Shown piece by piece: positions 1 to 8,059 of a DNA stretch of 30,684 nucleotides. The position numbers and the translations under genes are program-made. The DNA lies in NCBI GenBank assembly GCA_046541355.1, contig JBKHDM010000033.1, positions 1 through 30,684 on the forward strand, written 5' to 3'. The notes under the pieces are model-generated. The model worked only from the letters and a program-made list of their open reading frames with translations. It did no database searches and had not been told where the DNA came from. Every line of letters starts with the position of its first letter. Position 1 is the first letter of the stretch. The DNA comes from CAYZHV01 sp046541355. Lineage in GTDB: Bacteria; Spirochaetota; Spirochaetia; DSM-27196; Alkalispirochaetaceae.

Positions 1-1412
1 TCCAGCCAGGCGCCGACCTGCGTGGGTGCGATCGCCGCGCCGGCGGCGGGCTCGGCTGTCTGGAGGTCCTCCTCCCCCGGGTCCTCCTCCCCCGGGGGAA
101 TCGGCACACCCGCAAGCTCGCACAGCTGTCGATGGGTCTCCTCGAGAGTGGAGCGCTCCTCCACCCGCTGCCGAAGGAGCCGGTTAATCTCGGGCATCTT
201 GTCCAGGGCGCGGTCGATCTCCTCGCTGCTGCCCCTCACATAGACGCCTGCGTTGATAAGATCCTCGTTCTCCTGGTAGGCGGCCAGAAGCGTCCTGATC
301 TGCCCGGCAGCCTCCTGGACGTGAGGCGGTGTGACCCGCCGCTCGAGGCGGGAGACCGAGGCGAGAACGTCGATAGAGGGGTAGTGGTAGCGCTGAGCGA
401 GGCGCCTGCTCAGGACGAGGTGACCGTCGAGGATGCCTCGGACGGTGTCGGAGACAGGCTCGTCCATATCGTCGCCCTCGACGAGAATCGTGTAAAACCC
501 GGTTATCGTGCCGACCTCGGAGGTGCCGCACCGTTCGAGGAGCTTTGGAAGGACCGCATCCACCGAGGGGGGAAAGCCCCGGGAGGCGGGCCCCTCGCCC
601 CGGGCGAGACCGATCTCCCGCTGAGCTCTTGCGAAACGGGTGACGGAGTCGAACATGAGCATCACGTCGTTGTCCTGATCCCGGAAGTACTCGGCGATCG
701 ACGTCGCCACATAGGCTGCCCGGAGTCGGGCGAGGGCGGGAGTGTTGGAGGTGGAGACGACCACCACCGAACGTTCGAGTCCCTCCTCCCCGAGCTCGTT
801 CTCGATAAACTCCTTGACCTCCCTGCCCCGCTCGCCGATGAGGGCGATCACGTTAACGTCGGCGGAGGTGTTCCGGGCGATCATCCCCAGGAGGGTCGAC
901 TTGCCGACTCCGCTGCCGGAGAATATACCGAGGCGCTGCCCTTTTCCGGTTGCGATGAGGGCGTCTATTGCCCGGACCCCGGTCTCGACCTGCTGGTCAA
1001 TGGTCCGGCGTGTAAGGACATCCGGGGGATCGTTGAGGACCGGGTACTGCTCCTCGGTCACGATTTCCGGGCCGTCGTCGATGGGACGCCCCATCGCGTT
1101 GAGGACCCGTCCGAGCATCGCCGTGCTCACCCCCACCTTGAGGCCGTGACCGGTTGCGACAACGGAGTTGCCGATCTCGATACCCTCGATCTCGGTGTAG
1201 GGCATCAGCCTCACCAGGTGGCCTTCGAGGCCGACGACTTCCGCCCAGACGCTCTGGTTGGTTCGTTCGATGTTTATCTGGCAGAGCTCACCCATGATCG
1301 CCTGGGGACCGAGACTCTCAATCAGCAATCCCTGGACCGACTGGACCCGACCGATGTGCTTGATCGGATCGGTCTGCTCTACCGCGACGGTGTACTTTTC
1401 AAGAATATTCAT
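1..1412 (-). CDS. fliI: Flagellar export ATPase FliI (3' end cut by window)
   Basis: FliI is the ATPase of the flagellar type III export apparatus at the base of the basal body, related to the F1 beta subunit. The reading frame stays open from an ATG at 1412 to the window edge (470 codons, no stop seen). It is preceded by GGGGAGGGG about 7 nt upstream of the ATG. Visible features are the N-terminal beta-barrel region (residues about 1-95), the Walker A motif SGSGVGKST at about 165-173, a Walker B-type segment MLMFDSVTRFARAQREIG, and the family motif GFPPSVDAVLPKLLER. FliI proteins usually end near 435-460 residues. Here an acidic, proline-rich tail starts near residue 435, includes a duplicated PGEED unit, and is still open at 470, so the tail is unusually long. 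It is the last visible gene of the flgB operon, directly after fliH. Confidence 0.97.
   Translation of the reverse strand, partial: MNILEKYTVAVEQTDPIKHIGRVQSVQGLLIESLGPQAIMGELCQINIERTNQSVWAEVVGLEGHLVRLMPYTEIEGIEIGNSVVATGHGLKVGVSTAMLGRVLNAMGRPIDDGPEIVTEEQYPVLNDPPDVLTRRTIDQQVETGVRAIDALIATGKGQRLGIFSGSGVGKSTLLGMIARNTSADVNVIALIGERGREVKEFIENELGEEGLERSVVVVSTSNTPALARLRAAYVATSIAEYFRDQDNDVMLMFDSVTRFARAQREIGLARGEGPASRGFPPSVDAVLPKLLERCGTSEVGTITGFYTILVEGDDMDEPVSDTVRGILDGHLVLSRRLAQRYHYPSIDVLASVSRLERRVTPPHVQEAAGQIRTLLAAYQENEDLINAGVYVRGSSEEIDRALDKMPEINRLLRQRVEERSTLEETHRQLCELAGVPIPPGEEDPGEEDLQTAEPAAGAAIAPTQVGAWL
66..95. repeat. Perfect 2 x 15-bp tandem repeat inside fliI
   Basis: GTCCTCCTCCCCCGG occurs twice back to back (66-80 and 81-95). 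The unit is a multiple of three and encodes PGEED-PGEED in the C-terminal tail of FliI, so copy-number change would lengthen or shorten the acidic tail without a frameshift. Confidence 0.9.
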
Positions 1413-1440
1413 TGGCGCCCCTCCCCTGCGCCGGAACCGG

Positions 1441-2367
1441 CTATCCGCCGCTGCTCCTGGCGCGACTGGAGATAGGCATGAGCTCGAGGATCCGGTCCTC
1501 GATCTCCCGCAGTTGGGAGGCGATCCGGGCGTCGATCTCCCCGAAGTCGGTTTCGACTATCGCTCCGCCGGGATCGACGGTCGTGTCCTCGGCGACGGTA
1601 ATGTTGCCGACTCGCTCGATGGACTTGATGATCTCCTCTTTGTGCTGGGAGACGGTCTTGAGGTCCGCAAGATTCACCCGGATTACCACGTCGGACTTGC
1701 TCTTCAGTTTCCGGAGGGACTGGATCACGTTGTTCATGACAACGTTCTTCTGATTCTCCGAGATCACCTTGATAACCTTCTTGGCGATGGTGAGCACCAG
1801 ATTGACCATCTGGGTCTCCGACTCCTCGATAATCTCGTTACGCCGCTCTATGGCTCGATTGAGAACGACATGGAGGCGCTCGACGATCCGGTCGGCTTCG
1901 CTCTTGCCCTCCCGGTAACCCTCCTCCTTGCCCTGGGCGTAACCACGATCAAAGCCGTCGCGCTCAATGCTCTCCGCCTTCCGTCTCGCCTCCGCCTCGA
2001 TCTGTGCCGCCTCGTCCATGGCGGCTTGCTTGATCTGTTGCGCTTCCGCTTCAGCCTCATCCTTCTGGACTTGCGCCTCTTCGGTTCGCTTCTTGACCTC
2101 CTGGAACGCCCGCTCCTCCGCCTCGTTGACGATCCGCTCCGCTTCGGCCTTCGCCTCGGTGATCATCTTTTCCCGTTCGACGTCCCACCGTTCCTTGAAC
2201 TCCTGGGCCTGCCGCTGGATATCCTCGATCGTGGGGCCGGTGTACTCCTCTTCCACCTCCTCCACCTCGAAGGGTTGCTGAGGCAGCCGTACCGGTTCCG
2301 GTGGCTGAATGTAGACCTTGCTGTCTATGTTGCGCACCTCGTTGCCGCGAAATACCTGCCTCGCCAT
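1441..2367 (-). CDS. fliH: Flagellar export stator/regulator FliH
   Basis: FliH binds FliI and anchors and regulates the export ATPase, resembling the peripheral stalk of F-type ATPases. The 308-residue product has a proline/acid-rich N-terminus (about 1-50), a long charged coiled coil (about 50-185) rich in Glu, Lys and Ala with heptad-like spacing, and a C-terminal globular part (about 185-290) with VNLVLTIAKKVIKV and DPGGAIVETDFGEIDARI. The last is the typical FliH/YscL C-terminal signature. A G-patch-like GFDRGYAQGKEEGYREGKSEA lies before the C-terminal domain, matching the GxxxG-type repeats known in FliH. The ATG at 2367 has GGGGAG upstream. It sits between fliG and fliI, the usual position. 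Confidence 0.93.
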   Translation of the reverse strand: MARQVFRGNEVRNIDSKVYIQPPEPVRLPQQPFEVEEVEEEYTGPTIEDIQRQAQEFKERWDVEREKMITEAKAEAERIVNEAEERAFQEVKKRTEEAQVQKDEAEAEAQQIKQAAMDEAAQIEAEARRKAESIERDGFDRGYAQGKEEGYREGKSEADRIVERLHVVLNRAIERRNEIIEESETQMVNLVLTIAKKVIKVISENQKNVVMNNVIQSLRKLKSKSDVVIRVNLADLKTVSQHKEEIIKSIERVGNITVAEDTTVDPGGAIVETDFGEIDARIASQLREIEDRILELMPISSRARSSGG

Positions 2368-2395
2368 CGACTACGCTCCCCAACGCCGGTCCATC

Positions 2396-3472
2396 TCAGA
2401 CCACCAGCTCGTCTTCGCCGGCCCGGGCGACGACGATCTCGCCCTGCTCCTCGAGCTTGCGGATAATGGAAACGATCTTCTGCTGAGACTCCTCCACATC
2501 TTTCATGCGGATCGGCCCCATGTACTCCATGTCGTCCTTTAGCAGCCCGGCGGCGCGTTTGGACATGTTTCGGTAGATCTTGTCCTGGACCTCCGAATCC
2601 ACAGCCTTGAGCGCCTTGGCGAGCTCACTGGTATCGACCTCCCGCAGAACCTTCTGGATCGCCCGGTCGTCGAGCATAACGATGTCCTCGAAGACGAACA
2701 TCCGCTTCTTGATCTCTTCGGCGAGCTCCGGGTCCTCCTCCTCGAGGGACTCTATGATGATCTTCTCAGTGCTGCGGTCGACGAGGTTGAGGATTTCAAC
2801 GATACTCTCAACGCCACCCGCGGTGGTGTAGTCCTCGGTGGAGAGGGTGGAGAGTTTCTTTTCGAGAACCCGCTCGACCTCCCGGAGGACCTCCGGAGTG
2901 GTCCGGTCCATGGTGGCGATCCGCTTTGCGACATCCGACTGAATATCGTGGGGAAGGCTTCCGAGAATAACCGACGCCTTCTGAGGCTCGAGGTAGGCGA
3001 GAATGAGGGCGATCGTCTGCGGATGCTCCTGCTGTATAAAGTTGAGCAGGTGGGTCGGGTCGGTGCGTCGGATAAAGTCGAAGGGCCGCACCTGGAGGCT
3101 CGAGGTGAGCCGGTTGATGATATCCACCGCTTTCTGGCTTCCGAGAGATTTTTCGAGAAGCTCCCGGGCGTAGTCGATACCGCCGCTTGTGATAAAGTCC
3201 TGGGCCATCATGAGTTCCTGGAACTCCTGAAGTACCCGGTCCCGGTCCTCGGAATCTACGTTGTCGAGGCGGGCGATCTCAAAGGTAAGGGACTCGATCT
3301 CATCCTCCCGCAGGTGCTTGAAGATCTCCGAGGAGATCTCCGAACCAACGGTGACAAGGAAAATAGCCGCCTTCTGGCGGCCGGTGAGATCCTTGCGATG
3401 AGAGGATTTCTTCTGCGGAGCCTGCTGCTGCTGCTGCTGTTGCACACCCCCTGGGGCCTGCTGCTTTGCCAT
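2396..3472 (-). CDS. fliG: Flagellar motor switch protein FliG
   Basis: FliG is the rotor protein that joins the MS ring (FliF) to FliM/FliN and makes the torque-generating contact with MotA at the cytoplasmic face of the motor. The 358-residue product carries the middle-domain EHPQTIALIL motif (about residues 145-155) and the C-terminal torque segment MFVFEDIVMLDDRAIQKVLREVD with its charged residues in place. Spirochaetes often carry two FliG paralogues; this copy, next to fliF and fliH, is in the position of the motor-essential one. It is slightly longer than the usual 330-345 residues because of an N-terminal Gln-rich leader (residues about 4-20) that includes seven consecutive Gln. The gene starts six bases after the fliF stop codon. 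Confidence 0.97.
   Translation of the reverse strand: MAKQQAPGGVQQQQQQQAPQKKSSHRKDLTGRQKAAIFLVTVGSEISSEIFKHLREDEIESLTFEIARLDNVDSEDRDRVLQEFQELMMAQDFITSGGIDYARELLEKSLGSQKAVDIINRLTSSLQVRPFDFIRRTDPTHLLNFIQQEHPQTIALILAYLEPQKASVILGSLPHDIQSDVAKRIATMDRTTPEVLREVERVLEKKLSTLSTEDYTTAGGVESIVEILNLVDRSTEKIIIESLEEEDPELAEEIKKRMFVFEDIVMLDDRAIQKVLREVDTSELAKALKAVDSEVQDKIYRNMSKRAAGLLKDDMEYMGPIRMKDVEESQQKIVSIIRKLEEQGEIVVARAGEDELVV
3422..3439. repeat. (CAG)6 trinucleotide repeat in fliG
   Basis: Six perfect CTG units on the plus strand (CAG on the coding strand), followed by a CAA codon, encode the Gln7 run near the FliG N-terminus. The tract is in frame, so slippage would change only the Gln number. Confidence 0.9.
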
Positions 3473-3478
3473 ACCCTA

Positions 3479-5182
3479 TTACTCCTCGGCGAGCCAGGTT
3501 CGGATGAGCTGAGCCACGTCCTCGGGATGCTCCCGAGCCATATTGACGGCGTTCTCCTGCATCTCCATCCTCGCTCGTTCCTCGACGGACATCTCCACCT
3601 CGGCGCTTTCGTCTTCTGCGCTCCTCAGGGCCGCCTCGCGCATAGCCTGATGCTGTCGCGCGAGCTCCTCCTCCCGAAGCCGCTTGCGTCGCTCGATCTC
3701 CCGGGAGACGAGACGGAATACGATAAAGGCTATCAGCAGTACCGCTATGCCCAGGAGAACGTAGAGCACGATCATCTGTATCTGCTGCTGTCGCCGGAAT
3801 CGGTCGTCTTCCTGATTGAACTGGGCGGTCCGATCAAACTGGACATGTCGAACGGTCACAGAATCGCCCCGGTCGGCGTTAAAACCGATCGCGTCCCGCA
3901 CCAGATCCTCGGCCACGGTAAGTTCTTCGCCGCTCACTGCGGTGTAGTTCCGCTGGATGCTGCCGTCCGGCGTCAGTTCCACCTCTCCATTAGTATATGA
4001 CCAGCGCCAAACACCGTCCAGAGCGACACTTGCGGTAACCCGCTCGATGGATGGGCTCTTTTCCTCGAAGATTCGCCGGGTGTTGATCTCGTTGTTGATC
4101 CGTTCCTCGGTGTTGTTGTACCGCCCGACAAGTCCCTCGAGGTCCCTGTAGGCCGGGGGCGTCTGTCCCTCGACTCCGGGAGGCCCCTCGGGGTTTAAGC
4201 CGGTTCCCTCGTAGTTCTCGTCAATGCTTTCCACCGACCGGGGGATGGAGAGGACAAACTCCCGCTCACTAAAGGGGGTCTGCGGGTCGTCGGGAACGGT
4301 GGTGATCGGAAAGTGCTCGGTGGTCTCCTCGGTGCGCCGCCCCATGTCGAGCTCCACATCGATGTTCAGAACTTCGACCCGATCCCGGCTATAGATGTTT
4401 GAAAGAGCGGTGTGGATCGCCTCTACGTAACGCTCCTCGAGGTTCCGCTCGATCTCGAGCTCCCGTTCAGTCATCGTGAGGCGGTCGAGCTCCTCGAGGT
4501 TGTCGAAGTCGTTGAGGACTACCCCGCTTCGGTCGGTGATCGTTATGTTCTCCGGCTGCAGTCCCCCCACGGCAAACTGGATGAGCCGTTCGATACCCTG
4601 GACCTTGGCGCGGTTCTCGGTTATGTCACTTCCCGGTTTCGGGGTTATGATTACCGACGCTGTCACCGGGTCCTGCGCCTCGGCAAAGAGCTCGTCCTCG
4701 GGGATAACCACCGTTACGCTCGCCGCGTCCACATCCTCGAGGGCGACAATGTGCTGCTCGAGCTGCCGCATGATGGAACGCTGGAGATTGACATTGCGCT
4801 CGAAGTCGGTGATCGTCCACCGCTCCATATCGAAGAGCTCCCACGGGTCGGTCTCCGGAGGAATCAGATCCTCCCGGGCGAGTATCGAGCGCATTCGCTG
4901 CGCCGTCGCCTCGTCGGTCATGAGAATCCGGTTATCCTCGCTGAGGGTGTAGCTGACTCCCTCCTGGTCGAGGCGGGTTGTAATCTGGGTAAGCAGTTCC
5001 TGGTCGGTAATCGGCGTAGTGAGAAGCGGAACCGTAGTCGGCGAGGCACTGAAGGTGATCAATAGACCAATACCGAGGAGTGCCACCCCGATGACGCCAA
5101 AGAAGATCACCTTCTGTACCGGCTTCCATTGAGACCATACGTTTTTCAGCTGTTCAATCAGCCGCTTAAACCACTCGTTCAT
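3479..5182 (-). CDS. fliF: Flagellar MS-ring protein FliF
   Basis: FliF builds the MS ring in the cytoplasmic membrane and is the platform for the C ring and export gate. The 567-residue product has a first membrane helix at about 25-47 (VIFFGVIGVALLGIGLLITF), a periplasmic region with the YscJ/FliF ring-building domains (about 50-440), and a second membrane helix at about 469-491. A charged cytoplasmic tail follows, ending in EHPEDVAQLIRTWLAEE, the conserved FliG-binding helix. Length matches the family (about 550-580). The ATG at 5182 lies 33 nt after the fliE stop codon and has GGGAGGGG upstream. It is encoded directly before its binding partner FliG. Confidence 0.97.
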   Translation of the reverse strand: MNEWFKRLIEQLKNVWSQWKPVQKVIFFGVIGVALLGIGLLITFSASPTTVPLLTTPITDQELLTQITTRLDQEGVSYTLSEDNRILMTDEATAQRMRSILAREDLIPPETDPWELFDMERWTITDFERNVNLQRSIMRQLEQHIVALEDVDAASVTVVIPEDELFAEAQDPVTASVIITPKPGSDITENRAKVQGIERLIQFAVGGLQPENITITDRSGVVLNDFDNLEELDRLTMTERELEIERNLEERYVEAIHTALSNIYSRDRVEVLNIDVELDMGRRTEETTEHFPITTVPDDPQTPFSEREFVLSIPRSVESIDENYEGTGLNPEGPPGVEGQTPPAYRDLEGLVGRYNNTEERINNEINTRRIFEEKSPSIERVTASVALDGVWRWSYTNGEVELTPDGSIQRNYTAVSGEELTVAEDLVRDAIGFNADRGDSVTVRHVQFDRTAQFNQEDDRFRRQQQIQMIVLYVLLGIAVLLIAFIVFRLVSREIERRKRLREEELARQHQAMREAALRSAEDESAEVEMSVEERARMEMQENAVNMAREHPEDVAQLIRTWLAEE

Positions 5183-5215
5183 GTCCCCTCCCAGTAAGAC
5201 GAACGGCCTGCGGAA

Positions 5216-5575
5216 TTAGCGCAGTGTCGTTATCGATCGGTAGGCCTGGATCACCCGGTCCACCACGTTTCTCGTAATATTGAGCGTCATGTTGGCTTGC
5301 GCCGAGGCGACGGTCAGATCGTGAGGATCAACGCTCTCCGGCGCCACAATCGACTGCACCGTCAGCCGCTCATGCTCCTGCTGGGCGTCGTTGACGGTGT
5401 CAAGGGAGTTGAAAAGCGCGTCGGAGAAGTTGGTCGATCCGGTCGTTCCGGCAGCCTCGTTCCGGGCGGTGCGGTGGCTCGGATGGGTCCGGGCCAGGAC
5501 AAACTGGTCTCCCCGAGCCTGCTCGGGTGAGAGAAAGCTCTGTCGAAAACCGGTACCGTTAAACATATCACTCAT
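5216..5575 (-). CDS. fliE: Flagellar hook-basal body protein FliE
   Basis: FliE is the small adaptor between the MS ring and the proximal rod. The 119-residue product has a polar, variable N-terminus (1-45) and the conserved C-terminal helical region with DPHDLTVASAQANMTLNITRNVVDRVIQAYRSI, which matches the FliE signature including the ending helix. The ATG at 5575 has GGAGG six bases upstream. It follows flgC after a 99-nt gap that carries two strong hairpins, the longest gap within the flagellar operon. Confidence 0.93.
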   Translation of the reverse strand: MSDMFNGTGFRQSFLSPEQARGDQFVLARTHPSHRTARNEAAGTTGSTNFSDALFNSLDTVNDAQQEHERLTVQSIVAPESVDPHDLTVASAQANMTLNITRNVVDRVIQAYRSITTLR

Positions 5576-5606
5576 CGCTGCCCTCCCTCAGGCGACGTAT
5601 CCTTGT

Positions 5607-5654
5607 CGGGGCGGTAGCGCCCCGCCTGCCGGCTTGTGACCGGAGACCGGTCAC
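5607..5654 (-). promoter_or_regulatory. Two adjacent perfect hairpins between flgC and fliE
   Basis: The 99-nt gap between flgC and fliE holds GTGACCGG-AGA-CCGGTCAC (5636-5654; 8-bp stem, 3-nt loop) and CGGGGCG-GTAG-CGCCCCG (5607-5624; 7-bp stem, 4-nt loop). Neither is followed by a T-run on the minus strand, so a plain intrinsic terminator is unlikely. Inference: RNA-processing, stability or attenuation elements that set different levels for flgBC and fliE onward. Confidence 0.6.
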
Positions 5655-5674
5655 ATCCGGTCCATCCTTCGGGC

Positions 5675-6136
5675 CTACGCCCTTCCTATCTGCAGAGCCG
5701 CCTGAAACATGCTCCTCGCCCCGTTAACAACGGCGACGTTCGCCTCGTAGGCCCTCGAAGCTGCAATCAGGTCGGTCATCTCGCTCACAACGTTTACATT
5801 CGGCATCTCGACGTAGCCCGCCCGGGGTCCCGACTGTATCGCGTCCGGATGGGTCGGGTCGTAGACGAGCTTTGTCTCCGAGTCGTAGTCCTTCTCAACC
5901 TCCGCCACCCGCACGCCCCGGCCGACGCCGTTGTCGAGCTGTCGGGGGAGAAAGGGGCTTCGCCAGTAGGGGTCCTCCACCCTCGGCCGAAAGACGACCC
6001 GGCTGCGGCGAAACGGTCCACCCTCGGTGGTTCGGGTTGTGCCGGCGTTGGCGATGTTGTCGGCGATCACATCTTGGCGCAGGCGCTGGGCTGTCAGCCC
6101 CGTGGCCGCCGTATTAATGCTTGTAAACATTCCCAT
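5675..6136 (-). CDS. flgC: Flagellar proximal rod protein FlgC
   Basis: FlgC is a structural subunit of the flagellar rod, exported through the flagellar type III system to the periplasm. The 153-residue product starts with the rod/hook N-terminal helix INTAATGLTAQRLRQDVIADNIANAGTT (the ANNIAN-type motif) and ends with the matching C-terminal helix NVVSEMTDLIAASRAYEANVAVVN. Length is typical of FlgC (about 135-155). The gene begins 6 nt after the flgB stop, with GAGG about 9 nt before the ATG. Confidence 0.96.
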   Translation of the reverse strand: MGMFTSINTAATGLTAQRLRQDVIADNIANAGTTRTTEGGPFRRSRVVFRPRVEDPYWRSPFLPRQLDNGVGRGVRVAEVEKDYDSETKLVYDPTHPDAIQSGPRAGYVEMPNVNVVSEMTDLIAASRAYEANVAVVNGARSMFQAALQIGRA

Positions 6137-6142
6137 CGCCTG

Positions 6143-6562
6143 TTACCTCAACACCAGGTTGACCCGGGCAAACTGGTCGCTCACCGCTCGGGTCATGCTC
6201 TGATAGAGGAGCTGGTTATTTACCAGATTCATCGACTCCTCCTCGATATCCACGTTGTTTCCGTTGTTCTTTACATTGGTCCAGTAGTCGGTGTAGCGCC
6301 GGGGCAGGACATCCTGGTAGTCCGGGACCCGGTTGAAGGGAATGTGGCGCTCGTTGGTAAGGGCCGCCTGAAACCGGGGCGGGTTTGACGCCTCGTCGAG
6401 GGCGTAGCGCAGCTCGGACTCGAAGTTGACCACGGTCCGTTTGAAGTTGGGGGTCTCGGCGTTGGCAATATTGTTTGCAATGACGTTGTTACGCAGTTGG
6501 CTCACGTCCATGGAACGGTGGAGAATATCCAATGTCCTGCCAAAACTGTTGTTCAAAAACAT
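6143..6562 (-). CDS. flgB: Flagellar proximal rod protein FlgB
   Basis: FlgB is a proximal rod subunit, exported without a Sec signal by the flagellar export apparatus. The 139-residue product has the N-terminal rod motif SQLRNNVIANNIANAETPNFKR and a C-terminal helix EEESMNLVNNQLLYQSMTRAV typical of the family. The ATG at 6562 is preceded by AAGGAAGTAAGG. It is the first gene of the flagellar operon, and a sigma-28-type promoter lies just upstream. Confidence 0.95.
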   Translation of the reverse strand: MFLNNSFGRTLDILHRSMDVSQLRNNVIANNIANAETPNFKRTVVNFESELRYALDEASNPPRFQAALTNERHIPFNRVPDYQDVLPRRYTDYWTNVKNNGNNVDIEEESMNLVNNQLLYQSMTRAVSDQFARVNLVLR

Positions 6563-6589
6563 CCTTACTTCCTTGGCTCCTCGTTAACA

Positions 6590-6616
6590 TCATCGGCGAA
6601 GGGGAGGATAAGTTTA
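6590..6616 (-). promoter_or_regulatory. Sigma-28 (FliA-type) promoter of the flgB operon
   Basis: On the minus strand the sequence reads TAAA (6616-6613), exactly 15 bases, then GCCGATGA (6597-6590). This matches the established FliA consensus TAAA-N15-GCCGATAA at 11 of 12 positions. The expected start site near 6583 leaves a leader of about 20 nt with a ribosome site before flgB. No sigma-70-like alternative was seen in the 96-nt gap. Confidence 0.82.
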
Positions 6617-6632
6617 GTACTCTCCATCCCGT

Positions 6633-6648
6633 GGCTCCCGCCGGAGCC
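6633..6648 (-). terminator. GC hairpin after hslU (possible terminator)
   Basis: GGCTCC-CGCC-GGAGCC forms a perfect 6-bp stem with a 4-nt loop, 11 nt after the hslU stop codon and just upstream of the flgB promoter. No T-run follows it on the minus strand, so it could be a weak or U-tract-less terminator or an mRNA 3'-end stabiliser for the long division operon. Confidence 0.4.
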
Positions 6649-6658
6649 CGCTCCCCGC

Positions 6659-8059
6659 TCAGAGGATGTAGCGGCTCAGATCCTGGTCCTCCACGATCCC
6701 CTGGAGCCGCTGCCTGACGTACTCAGGGGTAATCGGTATCTTCTGCCCCGCAAGCTCCGGGGCGGTAAAGGAGACCTCCTCGAGGAGGAGCTCCATAATC
6801 GTGTGAAGCCGTCGGGCGCCGATGTTCTCGTTACGGCTGTTGACCTCCGCGGCGATCCTCGAAATCGTCCGTATCGCCTCGTCGCTGAACTCGAGCTCCA
6901 CACCTTCGGTTTTCAACAGCTCCCGATACTGGGTGATGAGTGCGTTCTGCGGTTGCGTGAGGATCTCGTAAAAGTCCTCCGCCCCGAGCGCCTCGAGCTC
7001 GACCCGCAGGGGAAACCGACCCTGGAGCTCCGGGATCAGATCGCTCGGCTTTGACATATGGAACGCCCCGGCGGCGATAAAGAGGATGTGAGAGGTATCG
7101 ACCATCCCGTACTTGGTATTGACACTGCTGCCCTCGACGATCGGCAGAATGTCCCTCTGGACCCCCTCCCGACTCACGTCGGTACCGGAACGGCTCTCCT
7201 TGGCGGCGATCTTGTCTATCTCGTCGATAAAGATAATCCCCATCTGCTCCACCCGTTCCCGGGCGAGCTCGCTCAGCCGTTCCTTGTCGACGAGCTTATC
7301 CACCTCCTGCTGGTGGATCTGTTCCCGGGCGTTCTTGACGGTGGTCCGCCTCTTTCGCTTCTTGCCGCCGAAGAGATTGGAAATGCCCCCGAGATTGAGA
7401 TCCATCTCCTCGAAGTTGCTGCCGGAAAAAATCTCGATCGCAGGAAAGCCGGAGCCGGAGGAAACCTCGATCTCCACGTTTTTCTCCTCGAGCTTACCCT
7501 CCCTGAGCATCTTGCGGAACTTCTCTCTCGTCCCGCCGCCCCCCTCTCTCGCAAGCGCCGGGGCATTGGTAAAGCCGATCTCGCCGCCCCCGGACTCATC
7601 GCCTCTACCTTCCCCTCCCTTCTGACTCTCTCCACCGGGCAGCAGGAGGTCGAGAAGGATCTCTTCGGTACGCCGTTCGGCCTCCTCCCGAAACTCCTCC
7701 TGGAGCTCGTTTTTGACCATCGTGACGGCGTTCGCCGTGAGATCCCGGACCATCGACTCCACATCCCGGCCCACGTAGCCGACCTCGGTGTACTTTGTCG
7801 CCTCCACCTTGATAAACGGCGCGCCGGTGAGTTTGGAGAGGCGACGGGCGATCTCGGTTTTTCCGACTCCCGTGGGGCCGATCATGATGATGTTTTTGGG
7901 AGCGATCTCGTCCTGCAGCTCCTCCTCCAGCCGTTGCCGCCGCACCCGGTTGCGCAGCGCTATGGCAACAGCCTTCTTCGCCTTCTCCTGACCGATGATG
8001 TAGCGGTCGAGCTCCGAGACAATCTCCTTCGGGGTGAGTTCTTCCAGCCGCCGCTTCAT
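6659..8059 (-). CDS. hslU: HslU, ATPase subunit of the HslUV (ClpYQ) protease
   Basis: HslU is the AAA+ unfoldase that feeds substrates to the HslV peptidase in the cytoplasm. The 466-residue product shows Walker A GPTGVGKT (about 61-68), the pore motif GYVGRDV (about 94-100), a long charged I domain (about 110-245), Walker B IIFIDEID (about 275-282), and sensor 2 near GARRLHTIME. The C-terminus is RYIL, the conserved tail that inserts into HslV. The I domain includes a Gly-rich, low-complexity stretch (about 141-177) that looks flexible. The start overlaps the hslV stop by 4 nt, so the two are translationally coupled. Confidence 0.98.
   Translation of the reverse strand: MKRRLEELTPKEIVSELDRYIIGQEKAKKAVAIALRNRVRRQRLEEELQDEIAPKNIIMIGPTGVGKTEIARRLSKLTGAPFIKVEATKYTEVGYVGRDVESMVRDLTANAVTMVKNELQEEFREEAERRTEEILLDLLLPGGESQKGGEGRGDESGGGEIGFTNAPALAREGGGGTREKFRKMLREGKLEEKNVEIEVSSGSGFPAIEIFSGSNFEEMDLNLGGISNLFGGKKRKRRTTVKNAREQIHQQEVDKLVDKERLSELARERVEQMGIIFIDEIDKIAAKESRSGTDVSREGVQRDILPIVEGSSVNTKYGMVDTSHILFIAAGAFHMSKPSDLIPELQGRFPLRVELEALGAEDFYEILTQPQNALITQYRELLKTEGVELEFSDEAIRTISRIAAEVNSRNENIGARRLHTIMELLLEEVSFTAPELAGQKIPITPEYVRQRLQGIVEDQDLSRYIL

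Noticed and set aside
132..1475. Long plus-strand open frame (447 codons)
   Set aside because: It is antisense to fliI, whose motifs are unmistakable; long antisense frames are expected in GC-rich DNA.
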